From NCBI RefSeq assembly GCF_026015985.1, contig NZ_CP110389.1:2264001-2328000 (forward strand): a stretch of DNA of 64,000 nucleotides, in the 5' to 3' direction. The notes under the pieces are model-generated. The model saw only the letters and a list, made by a program, of their open reading frames with translations, was not told the origin of the DNA and made no database searches. Shown here in pieces: positions 44,591-54,109 of this stretch; within the stretch, counting starts at the first letter, position 1, and each line of letters begins with the position of its first letter. Source of the stretch: Rhodopseudomonas sp. P2A-2r (GTDB taxonomy: Bacteria; Pseudomonadota; Alphaproteobacteria; Rhizobiales; Xanthobacteraceae). A program made the translations under genes and the position numbers.

Positions 44591-45829
44591 ATGACCATCG
44601 ACCGTCGCACATTCATTGGAGCAGGCATCGCCGCCTCGGCCATGGTTCCGTTCCGCGCGGCGCGCAGCCAGTCCGCCAAGCGGATCCGGATCGGCGTCAT
44701 CACCGACATGTCCGGCGTCTATCGCGATGTCTCGGGACCGACGACCGTGGCGTGTGTGGAGCAGGCCATTGCCGAGTTCAAGGCGAGCAATCCTGGCATC
44801 GCCGTCGATGTGCTCGTCGCGGATCATCAGAACAAGGCCGATATCGGCCTAAACATCATCCGCAAGTGGTTCGACCAGGACGATGTCGATGTGATCGAGA
44901 ATGTCGGCAATAGTTCGATCGCACTCGGCGCCAAGCACCTCATCGAAGGCAAGGACAAGGTTGCATTGATCACGACGGCCGGGAGTTCTGAACTGACCGG
45001 GAAGGCGTGCAGCACCAACCTCATCCATTGGGCATGGGATTCCTGGTGCCTGTCGCATTCGACGGCGACATCCGTCGTACGCACCGGTGGAAAGAAGTGG
45101 TTCTTCATCACGGCCGACTATGCCTTCGGCCATGCCGCTGAAGCTGATGCGTCCAAATTCGTCAAGTCCGCCGGCGGCACCGTGGTTGGCGCGGTGCGCT
45201 ATCCGTTCGGATCTACGACCGATTTTTCGTCCTTCCTGCTGCAGGCACAATCCAGCGGAGCCGACGTCATCGGTTTTGCCAATTCCGGAAGCGAACTGAT
45301 CTCCGCACTGAAGCAGGCACAGGAGTTCGGTATCGACGCCAACGGAACCCGCATGGCGGCGATGATCGGCTACATCACGGACGTCACTGCCATGGGGCTC
45401 CCCACGGCGAAGGGATTGTCGCTGACCGAGACGTTCTATTGGGACCTCAATGATCGGACGCGAGCATTCATGTCTCGCGTCAAACCCCGTCTGGCTTCGG
45501 GCGTGTTTCCCAACATGAGTCAAGCCGGCGACTATTCCTGCGTCGCGCACTACCTCAAGGTGGTCAAGGAACTCGGCGTCGATCGGGCGAAGGCGTCGGG
45601 GCGTTCTGTCGTGGAGTTGATGAAGAAGATGCCGACGGACGACGACTGCTTCGGGCCGGGTAGCATCCGCGATGATGGTCGGAAAATCCACCCCGCCTAC
45701 CTGTTCGAGGTCAAGAAACCCGAGGAGAGCAAGGCGCCCGGCGATGTCTACAAGCTGATATCGACGCTGCCTTCCGATGAGGCATTCCGTCCGCTCGCCG
45801 AGGGTGGATGCCCGTTGATCAAAGCCTGA
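44591..45829 (+). CDS. Type I ABC substrate-binding protein (urea/amide-type), paralogue A
   Basis: A 412-residue periplasmic binding protein; ATG 44591 follows GGAGGAAACA. A Tat-like signal MTIDRRTFIGAGIAASAM ends near residue 33. Motifs include RIRIGVITDMSGVYRDVSG, VADHQNKADIG, FFITADYAFGHAAEAD and GVFPNMSQAGDYS. The protein at 59122-60360 has the same length and shares these blocks almost unchanged. No permease or ATPase gene accompanies it, so it either uses a transporter encoded elsewhere or senses ligand. Confidence 0.9.
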   Translation: MTIDRRTFIGAGIAASAMVPFRAARSQSAKRIRIGVITDMSGVYRDVSGPTTVACVEQAIAEFKASNPGIAVDVLVADHQNKADIGLNIIRKWFDQDDVDVIENVGNSSIALGAKHLIEGKDKVALITTAGSSELTGKACSTNLIHWAWDSWCLSHSTATSVVRTGGKKWFFITADYAFGHAAEADASKFVKSAGGTVVGAVRYPFGSTTDFSSFLLQAQSSGADVIGFANSGSELISALKQAQEFGIDANGTRMAAMIGYITDVTAMGLPTAKGLSLTETFYWDLNDRTRAFMSRVKPRLASGVFPNMSQAGDYSCVAHYLKVVKELGVDRAKASGRSVVELMKKMPTDDDCFGPGSIRDDGRKIHPAYLFEVKKPEESKAPGDVYKLISTLPSDEAFRPLAEGGCPLIKA

Positions 45830-45862
45830 GTGCAAACCACAACTGGATATGGGTGATCCGAC

Positions 45863-46198
45863 ATGCCGTACGACTCTCCGATCGTGGACCTGCGCACATA
45901 TACGATACAACTTCGTAAGATGGCCGAGTTCATCGATGTTTTCGACAGGCTCGCGATGCCGGTCCAGTTGAAATATGTCGGGCAGCCGCTCGGCATGTAT
46001 TCCAGCGCCGTGGGTCCGCTGAACCAGGTCGTCCATCTCTGGGGGTTTCTGGATATGGGGGAATTTGAACGGCGGCATGCCGAGCGCGACAAGGATCCGG
46101 ACTGGCCGGCCTATCTGCGGGCGTCCGGACACCTGATTACGGCACAGGAAAACCGTTTGATCCGCAAGATCGATCTGCCGTCGTTGCGCCGCGCCTGA
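45863..46198 (+). CDS. NIPSNAP-family protein
   Basis: A 111-residue dimeric alpha/beta barrel protein of the NIPSNAP family, recognised by VDLRTYTIQLRKMAEFIDVF at the start, SSAVGPLNQVVHLWGF in the middle and the RRHAERDKDPDWPAYL helix. Family members are small and of unclear function. In catabolic operons they often accompany dehydrogenases. It lies between the binding-protein and SDR genes, about 35 bases from each. Confidence 0.87.
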   Translation: MPYDSPIVDLRTYTIQLRKMAEFIDVFDRLAMPVQLKYVGQPLGMYSSAVGPLNQVVHLWGFLDMGEFERRHAERDKDPDWPAYLRASGHLITAQENRLIRKIDLPSLRRA

Positions 46199-46234
46199 TC
46201 ACGAATTATCGCCGCCCTGCCAGAGAGAAACATC

Positions 46235-47047
46235 ATGAGCTGGATCGACTTGAAGGATCGCGTCGCGGTCGTCACGGGCGCAGGCGGCGGCATCGGCCTG
46301 GGCATCGCCGCCGGCCTGGCTGAGGCCGGCGCGACCGTGGTGTTGCTTGATCGGGAAGAGCCATCACGCGAAACCATGGAGCACCTCGCAGGGCAGGGCC
46401 ATTTCTTGCGCTGCGACGTGACGAGTGATGCCAGCGTCGACGAGGCCGCGCGAACTGTCGCTGAGCGGCTCGGAGCCCCTGCCATCCTCGTCAATAACGC
46501 CGGCACCATGCGAGCCGGGCACCTCGAAACGATGTCGCTCGACGACTGGAACGCCATCATGTCGCTCAATCTGACAGCCTATCTGCGCTGCGCGCGGGCG
46601 TTCGGGGCGGGCATGCTGAATGCGGGCAGCGGCGCCATCGTTCACGTCGCCTCGATCTCCTCCTATTCACCGCAGAGCTTCAGCGGAGCCTACAGCGTCA
46701 GCAAAGCGGCGGTGGTGATGTTGTCGCGGCAGCTTGCCGTGGAGTGGGGGCCGCGCGGCGTTCGCAGCAACGTGGTGAGCCCCGGTATGATCCAGACTCC
46801 GATGACGAAGGGGATCTACGACAGTCCCGGCGTGCGGGACGCCCGTTCGGCGATGGTTCCGCGCCGACGCATCGGACAGCCGCAGGACATAGCAGACGCA
46901 GTGGTATTCCTTGCCAGTGATCGAGCGGATTACGTCACAGGCGAGGATATCGTCATAGATGGAGGCTTCACCCGAACCATCATGAGCAGCATTCCGCGGC
47001 CGGGCTTCGAAAAGGACACAGGGATGGCGAAGGAGGGACGGTCATGA
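46235..47047 (+). CDS. SDR-family oxidoreductase (first of a coupled pair)
   Basis: A 270-residue classical short-chain dehydrogenase. TGAGGGIGLGIA near residue 15, CDVTSD near residue 65, NNAGTM near residue 88, the catalytic Ser in ASISSYS near residue 138 and YSVSKAA near residue 151 are all present. The C-terminus is extended by about 20 residues beyond the usual DGGFT end. It overlaps the following SDR by ATGA. Confidence 0.9.
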   Translation: MSWIDLKDRVAVVTGAGGGIGLGIAAGLAEAGATVVLLDREEPSRETMEHLAGQGHFLRCDVTSDASVDEAARTVAERLGAPAILVNNAGTMRAGHLETMSLDDWNAIMSLNLTAYLRCARAFGAGMLNAGSGAIVHVASISSYSPQSFSGAYSVSKAAVVMLSRQLAVEWGPRGVRSNVVSPGMIQTPMTKGIYDSPGVRDARSAMVPRRRIGQPQDIADAVVFLASDRADYVTGEDIVIDGGFTRTIMSSIPRPGFEKDTGMAKEGRS

Positions 47048-47826
47048 CACATGAGGCGCCGGTCGCGCTGATTACAGGAGCCGGCGATGGCATCGGCTGG
47101 GCGACCGCACAAGTATTCGCTCGCAATGGATACGCCGTCGCTTTGATCGACATCGACGCCAAGAGGGTGGCGGTGAAGGCGGCCGAAATAGGCCCCAGAC
47201 ATGTCGGTATTGCCTGCGACGTTTCGAGCGAGGCTCAGGTCAAAGAAGCATTTGCGGAAACGCATAAGATGTTCGGGCGCTTGGATGCACTGGTCAACAA
47301 CGCTGGCATCGGTAGTCCTCATCTTCCGACTTCGGAACAGACCGTCGAGAGCTTCGAGAAAGTTCTCGGCGTCCACCTCACTGGCACGTTTCTGTGCTCG
47401 CGCGAGGCCTATTCCGCGATGAAGCATCAAGGCACCGGATCCATCGTGAATGTCAGCTCTATTGCCGGGTTGTCCGGCCTGCCAAGGCGCAACGCGTATG
47501 GCGCCGCCAAAGCCGGCATCGCGATGATGACCAAGTCGATGGCTTGCGAATGGGCTGCCGATGGAATTCGCGTAAACGCTGTGGCGCCCGGCTTCGTGGC
47601 GACCGCGCTGGTGAACAAGCTGGAAGCTGACGGTTTTGTCGACGCGGCGCGAATTCGGCGTCGCATTCCCATCGCCCGGCTGGCTCGCCCCGAAGAGATC
47701 GCCGAGACGATCTATTTTCTGACATCGCCGGCAGCCAGCTATGTCACCGGTTCGGTGCTTTCGGTTGACGGCGGATGGACAGCTTTTGGCGACGCCGGTG
47801 ATGCAAGCGCTCCGCCGAGACTCTAA
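47044..47826 (+). CDS. SDR-family oxidoreductase (second of a coupled pair)
   Basis: A 260-residue classical short-chain dehydrogenase with TGAGDGIGWATA near residue 12, NNAGIG near residue 85, VSSIAG near residue 138 and the catalytic YGAAKAG near residue 152. The N-terminus keeps the DIDAKR stretch whose Asp favours NAD+ over NADP+. It ends the operon that begins with the FAD dehydrogenase. The two SDRs probably oxidise successive alcohols. Confidence 0.9.
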   Translation: MTHEAPVALITGAGDGIGWATAQVFARNGYAVALIDIDAKRVAVKAAEIGPRHVGIACDVSSEAQVKEAFAETHKMFGRLDALVNNAGIGSPHLPTSEQTVESFEKVLGVHLTGTFLCSREAYSAMKHQGTGSIVNVSSIAGLSGLPRRNAYGAAKAGIAMMTKSMACEWAADGIRVNAVAPGFVATALVNKLEADGFVDAARIRRRIPIARLARPEEIAETIYFLTSPAASYVTGSVLSVDGGWTAFGDAGDASAPPRL

Positions 47827-47945
47827 TCGCCGCTGGATGAAACTTCAGGGGCAGGTCAGCGCCGATCATGACCCCGCTGTTTGCCTAGTTCGCCAGCGAG
47901 ATCAATAGGTTGGACTTCACGTAGCTAGGGGACCCGCTTCGATGC

Positions 47946-48032
47946 TCATTCAAACTCGCCGCCCAGATACTCCTGCGTCACCTGACGTTTAAAATCGACG
48001 CTGTGGGGTCGGTCCTTTCTCATGGCCTTCAT
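47946..48032 (-). pseudogene. Transposase OrfA N-terminal scrap
   Basis: Read from 48032, 28 codons begin MKAMRKDRPHSVDFKRQV and TQEYLGGE, the start of an IS3-type OrfA helix-turn-helix protein. The similarity then stops abruptly and a stop codon follows. The rest of the 305-base gap (47827-48131) holds nothing else recognisable. It is a remnant only. Confidence 0.55.
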
Positions 48033-48131
48033 CCTCTGAAAGCCCGGTCGTCCGGTCAAATACGGAAAGCCAACCTGTCCACCCTGGAGGGCCCACTCCA
48101 GACTAACGATTATCTTGAACGTAAATAGAAG

Positions 48132-49031
48132 CTAAATATCGAGCGGAGCTCCACGGAAACCTGCTCTGCGTAATTTCAACTCTGAAACTATGTGATCAAC
48201 AACAACCTGCACGCGGTTCAGGCCGACGAAATCCTCGTGAATGGCCATCCAATAGCTGCGCCCGAATGACACGTTTGGAAGAATGACCTCCAACTCGTCA
48301 TCCCCGACGATGGCGTAGTCAGGCAGGATACCTATTCCTCCGCTTGCGCGAACTACGGCAATTTGAGCGAGCGCCGTCGCACACTCGAATCGGCGATGGC
48401 TTCGGCTATACATTTCCGCCATGAATTTCAGTTGATCGTCGAATAATAGATCTTGCACGTATGTAACAAGAACATGATTAGAAAGCTCGGCCTTCGAAAG
48501 TGGCCTCGCATGCTGTCGAAGATAGTTTTTCGTCGCGTAGAAGTGTAACGAGTAATCCACCAGTCGCCTTACCGCAAGACGTCCTTCGCTGGGCCGATCA
48601 ACCAGGATGGCTAGATCCGCTTCGCGCCTAGATAACGATAGCGCGCGCGATATCGGTACAAGCTGGATCGTGAGCATGGGATGCTTCAGCATGAGTCTAG
48701 GCAGCACCGAACAGAGAAACAGTGTCGTGAACGCATCCGGAGCAGCAATTCGCACAGTGCCAGACATTTCGGAGTCGGCACCTGAAAGAGCACATTGAGC
48801 ACGAATCATTAACGATTCGATTTCTTGAGCCGGCCCCAGCAGGTTCTCGCCAGCAGCGGTCAGGACGCTGCCGGTCGGCGTTCGATCGAACAAGCGCGCA
48901 CCTAAACACTTCTCAAGCATCACCATTCGCCGACCGACCGTCGAAATGTCCAGTCGCAAAGCCGTTGCCGCGGCCGACAATTGTCCAGCACGGGCGACAG
49001 CCAGAAAGACTTTGACATTGTCCCAGTCCAT
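48132..49031 (-). CDS. LysR-family transcriptional regulator
   Basis: A 299-residue LysR protein. The helix-turn-helix region is at 1-60 (MDWDNVKVFLAVARAGQLSA, then LDISTVGRRMVMLEK), and the effector-binding domain follows with VRIAAPDAFTTLFL near residue 92. Codon use is visibly less GC-rich than in the flanking operons, which suggests recent arrival together with the nearby transposase scraps. Neither neighbour is an obvious target. Confidence 0.88.
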   Translation of the reverse strand: MDWDNVKVFLAVARAGQLSAAATALRLDISTVGRRMVMLEKCLGARLFDRTPTGSVLTAAGENLLGPAQEIESLMIRAQCALSGADSEMSGTVRIAAPDAFTTLFLCSVLPRLMLKHPMLTIQLVPISRALSLSRREADLAILVDRPSEGRLAVRRLVDYSLHFYATKNYLRQHARPLSKAELSNHVLVTYVQDLLFDDQLKFMAEMYSRSHRRFECATALAQIAVVRASGGIGILPDYAIVGDDELEVILPNVSFGRSYWMAIHEDFVGLNRVQVVVDHIVSELKLRRAGFRGAPLDI

Positions 49032-49335
49032 GCAAACTCCATTTTTTGCTCAGCAGTAGTACAAACCACACGCTGACGAATTAGCCACGGATGCTGCAAG
49101 CGTGTTCGCTGATGCAAATGTGAAAGTCCGGATCCGTCGGCAAGATTCAAGTATGAAATGAATGACGAAAGTCCGATCCAGGGTTGGGATTACGTTGCTC
49201 AGCGTCCGCTGCCCGCTTAGTCTGCCATCGTCGCGACAACTTCCTGCGTTGCCGGAAGCCACGACCTTGCCAAAGTCGTTCATGGCGGAGCAGGCGCCCC
49301 CGGTTCGCAAACGGCGCCAGTGGAGGATTTTTTAT

Positions 49336-49582
49336 CATGGCGTGTCCGTCGTCAGGCAGGCAATCAATCAAGGCCTGTGGCGCAAAGCTCCACTATCTGC
49401 CGCCCTACAGTCCCGACTTCAATCCGATCGAGAATGCTTTTGCCAAGCTCAAATCACATATCCGGAAGTCTGCCGCGCGAACCCTCGACGCACTGGAACG
49501 GGCGACCGCTAACGCTTTGCCTCAGTTCAAACCCGACCAATGCGCGAACTTCTTTGCTCTCGCCGGATACAGATCGCATTAA
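49336..49582 (+). pseudogene. IS630-family transposase C-terminal fragment
   Basis: The fragment contains LHYLPPYSPDFNPIENAFAK with the third catalytic acid of the DDE site, then a normal IS630 C-terminus ending CANFFALAGY. Just before it, VVRQAI reads in another frame; an ATCAATCA direct repeat (49363-49370) looks like a four-base duplication that broke the frame. The catalytic N-terminal two thirds are missing. The 300 bases before it (49032-49335) hold no other recognisable gene. Confidence 0.8.
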
Positions 49583-49659
49583 GAGGAATTTGCTCTAGCT
49601 CATGCCGCAAACCTTGGACGCGTTCGGAGAATGCAAAATCCATAGGATCCCTCAGGTGC

Positions 49660-50712
49660 TCAAAGGCCAGTTTCGGCGAGTTCCGCGGCCCTGTCCGCGA
49701 TCAATGTCGCGAGTGCTCCGACCTCGTGCGCGTTGTCGGACGCCGCCGCTCCGGATCGTGCCCGGGCGGCGACGCCTTCCAGGATTATGGCAAAGCGGAA
49801 CAGGGCGAACACGACATGGGCCGTGGCGACGCCGACTGAGCGACCCGATGCGGCGTTGTAGCGGGCTCGATACTCGGCCTCGCTGGGGAGCCCGAGGGCA
49901 GCATGGTCGAGAGACATGATCCCCCCGTACCAACTCGGCAGCGTGTGCCAAGGCAGACAGGAATAGGCCGCATCGGCGAGCGGATGGCCCAAGGTCGACA
50001 ATTCCCAGTCGAGCACGGCGACAATGCGCGGCTCTTCCGGATGGAACATTAGATTTCCGAGCCGGAAGTCGCCATGCGAGATCGCAGTCTCTTCTCCCTG
50101 CGGAATATTCACAGGCAGCCAGTCGATGACTCGCTCGATGGAGGGGATATCACGGGTCCGGTTTTCGGCATATTGCCGGCTCCACCGCGCGATCTGCCGT
50201 GAGAAATAGTTTCCCGGCCTGCCGTAGTCGGCAAGTCCGACGTCACTCGGCGCAACCCGGTGCAGCGCGCCCAGCGTGTCGGCCATGGCGAAATACATTG
50301 CCCGACGCTGCTCCGCCGGCACTCCCGGCAGCGAGCAGTCATGGAAAACACGGCCCTCGACCCGCTCCATCACGTAAAAGGGCGTGCCCGTAATCCTAGG
50401 ATCTTCTTCATAGAGCAACGCGGTAGGCACCGGGACGCCTGTCCGGGCGAGCGCGGTCAAAACGCGATATTCCCGATCGACGGCGTGAGCCGAAGGTAAG
50501 ATGTCCCCGGCTGGCTTCTTGCGCAAGACGAGGCAGCGATCGGGAAACTCGACGAAAAAGGTGGGATTGGACTGGCCGCCGCCGATTCTTTGCAGGCCCA
50601 TCGGCCCCGCCAAATCCGGTAGCACCCCCTTTAGATATTTTTCGAGACGGTGAGGATCGAATTCGAACGAGGCGAAGTCGTTCGACGCCATCGACGCAGC
50701 TTGCCTTATCAT
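49660..50712 (-). CDS. Aminoglycoside phosphotransferase-like kinase (ACAD10/11 N-terminal type)
   Basis: A 350-residue APH-fold protein. GGGQSNPTFFVEF near residue 43 replaces the glycine loop, LRKKPAGDILPSAHAVDREY near residue 64 has the ATP Lys, ISHGDFRLGNLMFHP near residue 222 is the catalytic loop and AVLDWELSTLGHPLAD the metal Asp. It belongs to the group found fused to or next to acyl-CoA dehydrogenases, where it phosphorylates 4-hydroxy acids/acyl-CoA before elimination. Its place in a beta-oxidation-like island fits this, not drug resistance. Start 50712 is used; ATG 50691 is possible. Confidence 0.85.
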   Translation of the reverse strand: MIRQAASMASNDFASFEFDPHRLEKYLKGVLPDLAGPMGLQRIGGGQSNPTFFVEFPDRCLVLRKKPAGDILPSAHAVDREYRVLTALARTGVPVPTALLYEEDPRITGTPFYVMERVEGRVFHDCSLPGVPAEQRRAMYFAMADTLGALHRVAPSDVGLADYGRPGNYFSRQIARWSRQYAENRTRDIPSIERVIDWLPVNIPQGEETAISHGDFRLGNLMFHPEEPRIVAVLDWELSTLGHPLADAAYSCLPWHTLPSWYGGIMSLDHAALGLPSEAEYRARYNAASGRSVGVATAHVVFALFRFAIILEGVAARARSGAAASDNAHEVGALATLIADRAAELAETGL

Positions 50713-51232
50713 GTCGGTGAGCCTGATCTCGGGATGCCACTGTACTTGGGTATCACCGGCTGGAGTGAGGCAAAACCTGCGATCTCGTAATGGAAAGGGC
50801 CCATTCCGAGCGGCTGCTCAGGGCCATGCAGGGCGAGGCGAAGGCCGAGCGGCTTGTGGCCTTGGCGGAGACCATGCAGAATGCGGTCTTGCAATGGCGT
50901 TGTTCCTGCCCTGCACGAGAACGGGGTCGCAACGGCGGCATGCCGGTCCAGACGTTCTCGTTCTGCTGAATCGTTTTTTCGATACGCTCGTCTCATATAT
51001 GGCCGATCGCTTCGTCTGTCCATCTGTCTGGCGTGGGAAAAGTCACAGACATGGCATGGCCAGCTGAAGCGTCTCTGGGTCGAAACATGCAGGGAGCGCT
51101 GGCCTGTCAGCGCCCGATTTTTCCCGCAAGGAGGGCTGATCGGTGGAAGCGCACCGGACGCTCGCATGACGCGAGGACATCGGGAGCCGCGAACCGTTGC
51201 AGCAGTGATCCCCGTAGCAAGGAAGGTGGATG
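50713..51232. other. 520-base stretch without a recognised gene
   Basis: No family motif was found on either strand. A helix-like reading RLLRAMQGEAKAERLVAL near 50810-50870 (plus strand) may be the worn remainder of a gene, as the adjoining thiolase is also decayed, but this is too weak to name. Confidence 0.4.
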
Positions 51233-52394
51233 ATGAGGCAGGCTTACATCGTTGACGCAGTCAGAACTGCGGGCGGCCGCCGGAACGGACGTCTCTCGCA
51301 GCATCATCCGGCCGATCTGGCGGGGGGATTCTGACCGCGCTCGTTGAACGCACCGATATCGCCCCGGCGGCGGTCGAAGACGTCATTAAGGGCTGCGTGA
51401 GCCAGGCGGGGGAGCAAGCGATGGCGCTAGGCCGTAACGCGGTCCTCGCGTCGTGCCTGCCCGAATCCGTGCCGGCCGTGACCATCGACCGGCAATGCGC
51501 CTCCTCGCAGCAGGCTCTTCACTTCGCCGCTCAAGCGGTGATGTAGGGAACGTAGGACATCGTGATCGCCGCGGGCGTGGAAAGCACGAGCCGGGTTCCG
51601 ATGTTCTGGAATTTCGAGCTTCATGCGAAGGCCGGGCTCGGACAGGGGCCGCTGAGCAGCACGGTCGAGCAGCGCTATGCAGTAAAGGAATCCAGCCAGT
51701 TTTGCGGGGCCCAGATGGTCGCCGACAAATACGGCTTCACGCGCGACGATCTCGATGCCTCGCGTTGGGGAGCCATCGCCGCGCCAGCGCCGCCACCAAG
51801 GCCGAGGCCTTCGAGCGGGAAGTCGTGTCCATCGGGGTAATGGGCGCGGAAGGGCCTGAGTCCCACGCGATAGACGAGAGGACCTGGCATGACGCGACAC
51901 TCGAGGGCGTTTCGTCCGTCAAGCGGCTCGAAGAAGGCGGCTCGATCAGCACTGCGAATGCCAGCCAGATCTGTGATGGCGCCAGCGGCGTCCTTGTCGT
52001 CAACGAGACCGCGTTGAAGGCGCACGGTCTGACGCCGATCGCTCGCATTCACAGCATGACGGTGACGGCCGGTGATCCGGCTCGAGGAGCCGATCCCTGC
52101 GACGCGGCGCGCGCTGGCGCGGGCCGGAATGCGTATCGAGGACATTGATCTCTACGACGTCAACGAGGCCTTTGCGCCGATCCCGCTCGCATGGTTGCGA
52201 TCGATCACTGCCGACCCCGCCCGGCTTAACGTCAATGGCGGCGCCATCGCGCTCGGCCATACCCTCGGGGCTTCCGGAACCAAGCTGATGGCGGCCTTGA
52301 TCAATGCGTGAAAGCTCGGGGCGGCCGCTACGCTTTGCAGACCATGTGCGAAGGCGGCGGCATCGCGAATGTGACCATCGTCGAGGCGCTCTGA
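51233..52394 (+). pseudogene. Thiolase (acetyl-CoA acyltransferase), degraded
   Basis: Recognisable thiolase blocks occur in order but in several frames: IVDAVRTAGGRRNG at the start, the nucleophile region IDRQCASSQQALHFAAQAV, IVIAAGVESTSRVPM, then EGVSSVKRLEEGGSISTANAS, VNEAFAPIPLAW, NGGAIALGHTLGASG and finally QTMCEGGGIANVTIVEAL ending at 52394. Damage includes a frame change at a G run (51322-51327), two stop codons where Gln is expected (AVM*GT*D near 51544 and 51553), frame changes near 51790 and 52080, and a stop near 52310. This cannot be one sequencing slip; the gene is dead. Confidence 0.9.
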
Positions 52395-52422
52395 CGACCG
52401 GGAAGAGGCTGCGCGGTTGCAA

Positions 52423-53283
52423 TCAGCCGCCGCGCAGTTCTTCGAACCGGGCGGGGTCGGGTTTTGCATGCAGGGCCACGAGCTCGACGCCGGCAACCGA
52501 TATGCTGGGGTAGAGCTTGCGGATCAGCGGATCATGGCCTGGAATCAGGTGCGCGATGCTTCCGGTCAGCCTCGCGATCGACCGGAAGGCCGCTAGCGTG
52601 TCACGAACATCGATGGTGATGCCGAACGGAGCGCGTCTGATATAGTTCGAGAAGTAGACACTGGCATCGCAGGCCAACAGAAGCGGCCCGCGCCGGGTAT
52701 CGACGCGCACGCCCTGCAAGCCCTCGGAGTGGCCGGGGAGCAGATGCAGGCTGATCCCTGGAAAGGGTTCTGCTGTTCCGCAATGGTGGACAACCCGTTC
52801 GGCAAAGGTCAACCGGACGATCTGGGCGACATTTTCGACATCGAAGGTATATCGCATGGCAGCCGAGCCCATGCAGGAGCCGGTCGCGTAGGCAACCTCC
52901 GCCTCCTGGACGTGGAAGCGGGCCCGGGCGAATTTGTCGATGTTTCCCGCGTGATCATAATGCAGATGGGTGAGAACGACGTCTTCAACTTCATCCGGCT
53001 CGATCCCGATGATGCGCAGCGCTTCGATCGGATCGATCTCAAGCGATTGTCCACGTTCGGCTTCGGCACGACGGCCGAAGCCCGTATCCACGATGACCGT
53101 CCGATGCTGATTGCGTAGGATCCAGATGTAGAAATCGATCGGCATCGGGCCGTCCAGCATGTCCCGACGCAAGAAATTCTCGTGGATTCGACGCCGGTCG
53201 TTCCAAGTGTAGCGGAGCGCATAGACGTCGTAGATATCCGTCTGCTCCGGGCCGGCCGGAACCCTGTCCAAATCGGGGTTCAT
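52423..53283 (-). CDS. MBL-fold metallo-hydrolase (AHL lactonase-like)
   Basis: A 286-residue metallo-beta-lactamase-fold hydrolase. ATG 53283 follows AGGAGGGTGTCCGC. The metal motif is T105-H-L-H-Y-D-H111, with HLLPGHSEG near residue 190, LLACDASVYF near 208 and LIPGHDP near 250 supplying the other ligands. The domain layout resembles AttM/AiiB-type lactonases, which also cleave gamma-lactones. In this island it may open a lactone made by a BVMO (inference). The apparent fusion with the upstream hydratase is a result of that gene's frameshift. Confidence 0.87.
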   Translation of the reverse strand: MNPDLDRVPAGPEQTDIYDVYALRYTWNDRRRIHENFLRRDMLDGPMPIDFYIWILRNQHRTVIVDTGFGRRAEAERGQSLEIDPIEALRIIGIEPDEVEDVVLTHLHYDHAGNIDKFARARFHVQEAEVAYATGSCMGSAAMRYTFDVENVAQIVRLTFAERVVHHCGTAEPFPGISLHLLPGHSEGLQGVRVDTRRGPLLLACDASVYFSNYIRRAPFGITIDVRDTLAAFRSIARLTGSIAHLIPGHDPLIRKLYPSISVAGVELVALHAKPDPARFEELRGG

Positions 53284-53398
53284 GCGGACACCCTCCTTGC
53301 TGTACGAAGCGGCATTGCGCGAACAATCCACGGAGCGGCGTGCTGCGAGATCTCGGACCCATTGTCCGAGCCAATCTGCAAGCCGGGAAGTGCAGAAC

Positions 53399-54069
53399 TC
53401 AGTCGTTAAATCGCGGCTTTCTCTTTTCGAAGAAGGCTGTGACGCCTTCATGGAAATAGGCGCTCGCCGCGCTTCGGCGGAAGATGGCATGCTCCGCATC
53501 GAGATGCTGAGCGATATCCTGCGAAAACGACGCGCGCAGCAACCGCTTGGTCTCGGCAAACGCTGCCATCGGCTTCGCCACGAGCTTGCCGGCGAAGACT
53601 TTTGTCCTTTCGAGAGGTCCGCGGCCGGCACGCTGTGGGTGATGAGACCCAGGCGTTCGGCACTGGCAGCGTCGATCACGTCGGCGGCGAGCGCGAAATC
53701 ACATGCCGGCACGATGCTGAGACCCGCGCCAGCGGCCGCGCCATGCACCTGCGCGATCACGTGGAACGGTAGACCCAGGAGTATGCGGACGGCCTCGTGG
53801 AATGGGCCGATGATCCGGTCCGCCTCGTTCGGCGCGCTCGCCGCTCCGGCGGCCTGAAAGCCCGTCAGACCCCCTCCCGACATGAAGGCTCGCCCGGCGC
53901 CCGAGATGATCAGCGTCTTCACGCCGGACCGTTGCGACAAGCCTTTCAGCGCGTTTCGCAACTCGATCGCCAGTTCGGCGGTGATCGCGTTGCGCGTTTG
54001 CGGCTGATCGAACACCAGCCGTGCGATAGGGCCATCATCGTTGAGGCAAATAAGCCGTATGTTGGTCAT
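53399..54069 (-). pseudogene. Enoyl-CoA hydratase/isomerase, single frameshift
   Basis: From ATG 54069 the protein reads as a crotonase: LVFDQPQTRNAI near residue 18, SGAGRAFMSGGGL near 55 and VHGAAAGAGLSIVPACD near 107. The frame breaks at GAGAG (53612-53616); the next frame continues VAKPMAAFAETKRLL and ends FHEGVTAFFEKRKPRF at 53401. A duplicated dinucleotide (CTCTC for CTC) or one lost base explains it. The second oxyanion and catalytic acidic positions could not be judged. Without the frame change it would be about 224 residues. Confidence 0.82.
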
Positions 54070-54109
54070 CCTGCGCCCTTCTCGGTCGCGGCTGGGAGGA
54101 TGGCGAGGC

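Noticed and set aside
49660-50712. Aminoglycoside resistance gene
   Set aside because: The APH fold is present, but the sequence blocks are those of the ACAD10/11-type kinases that accompany acyl-CoA metabolism.
51322-51327. Programmed frameshift in the thiolase
   Set aside because: The gene also has two nonsense codons and further frame changes, so decay explains it better.
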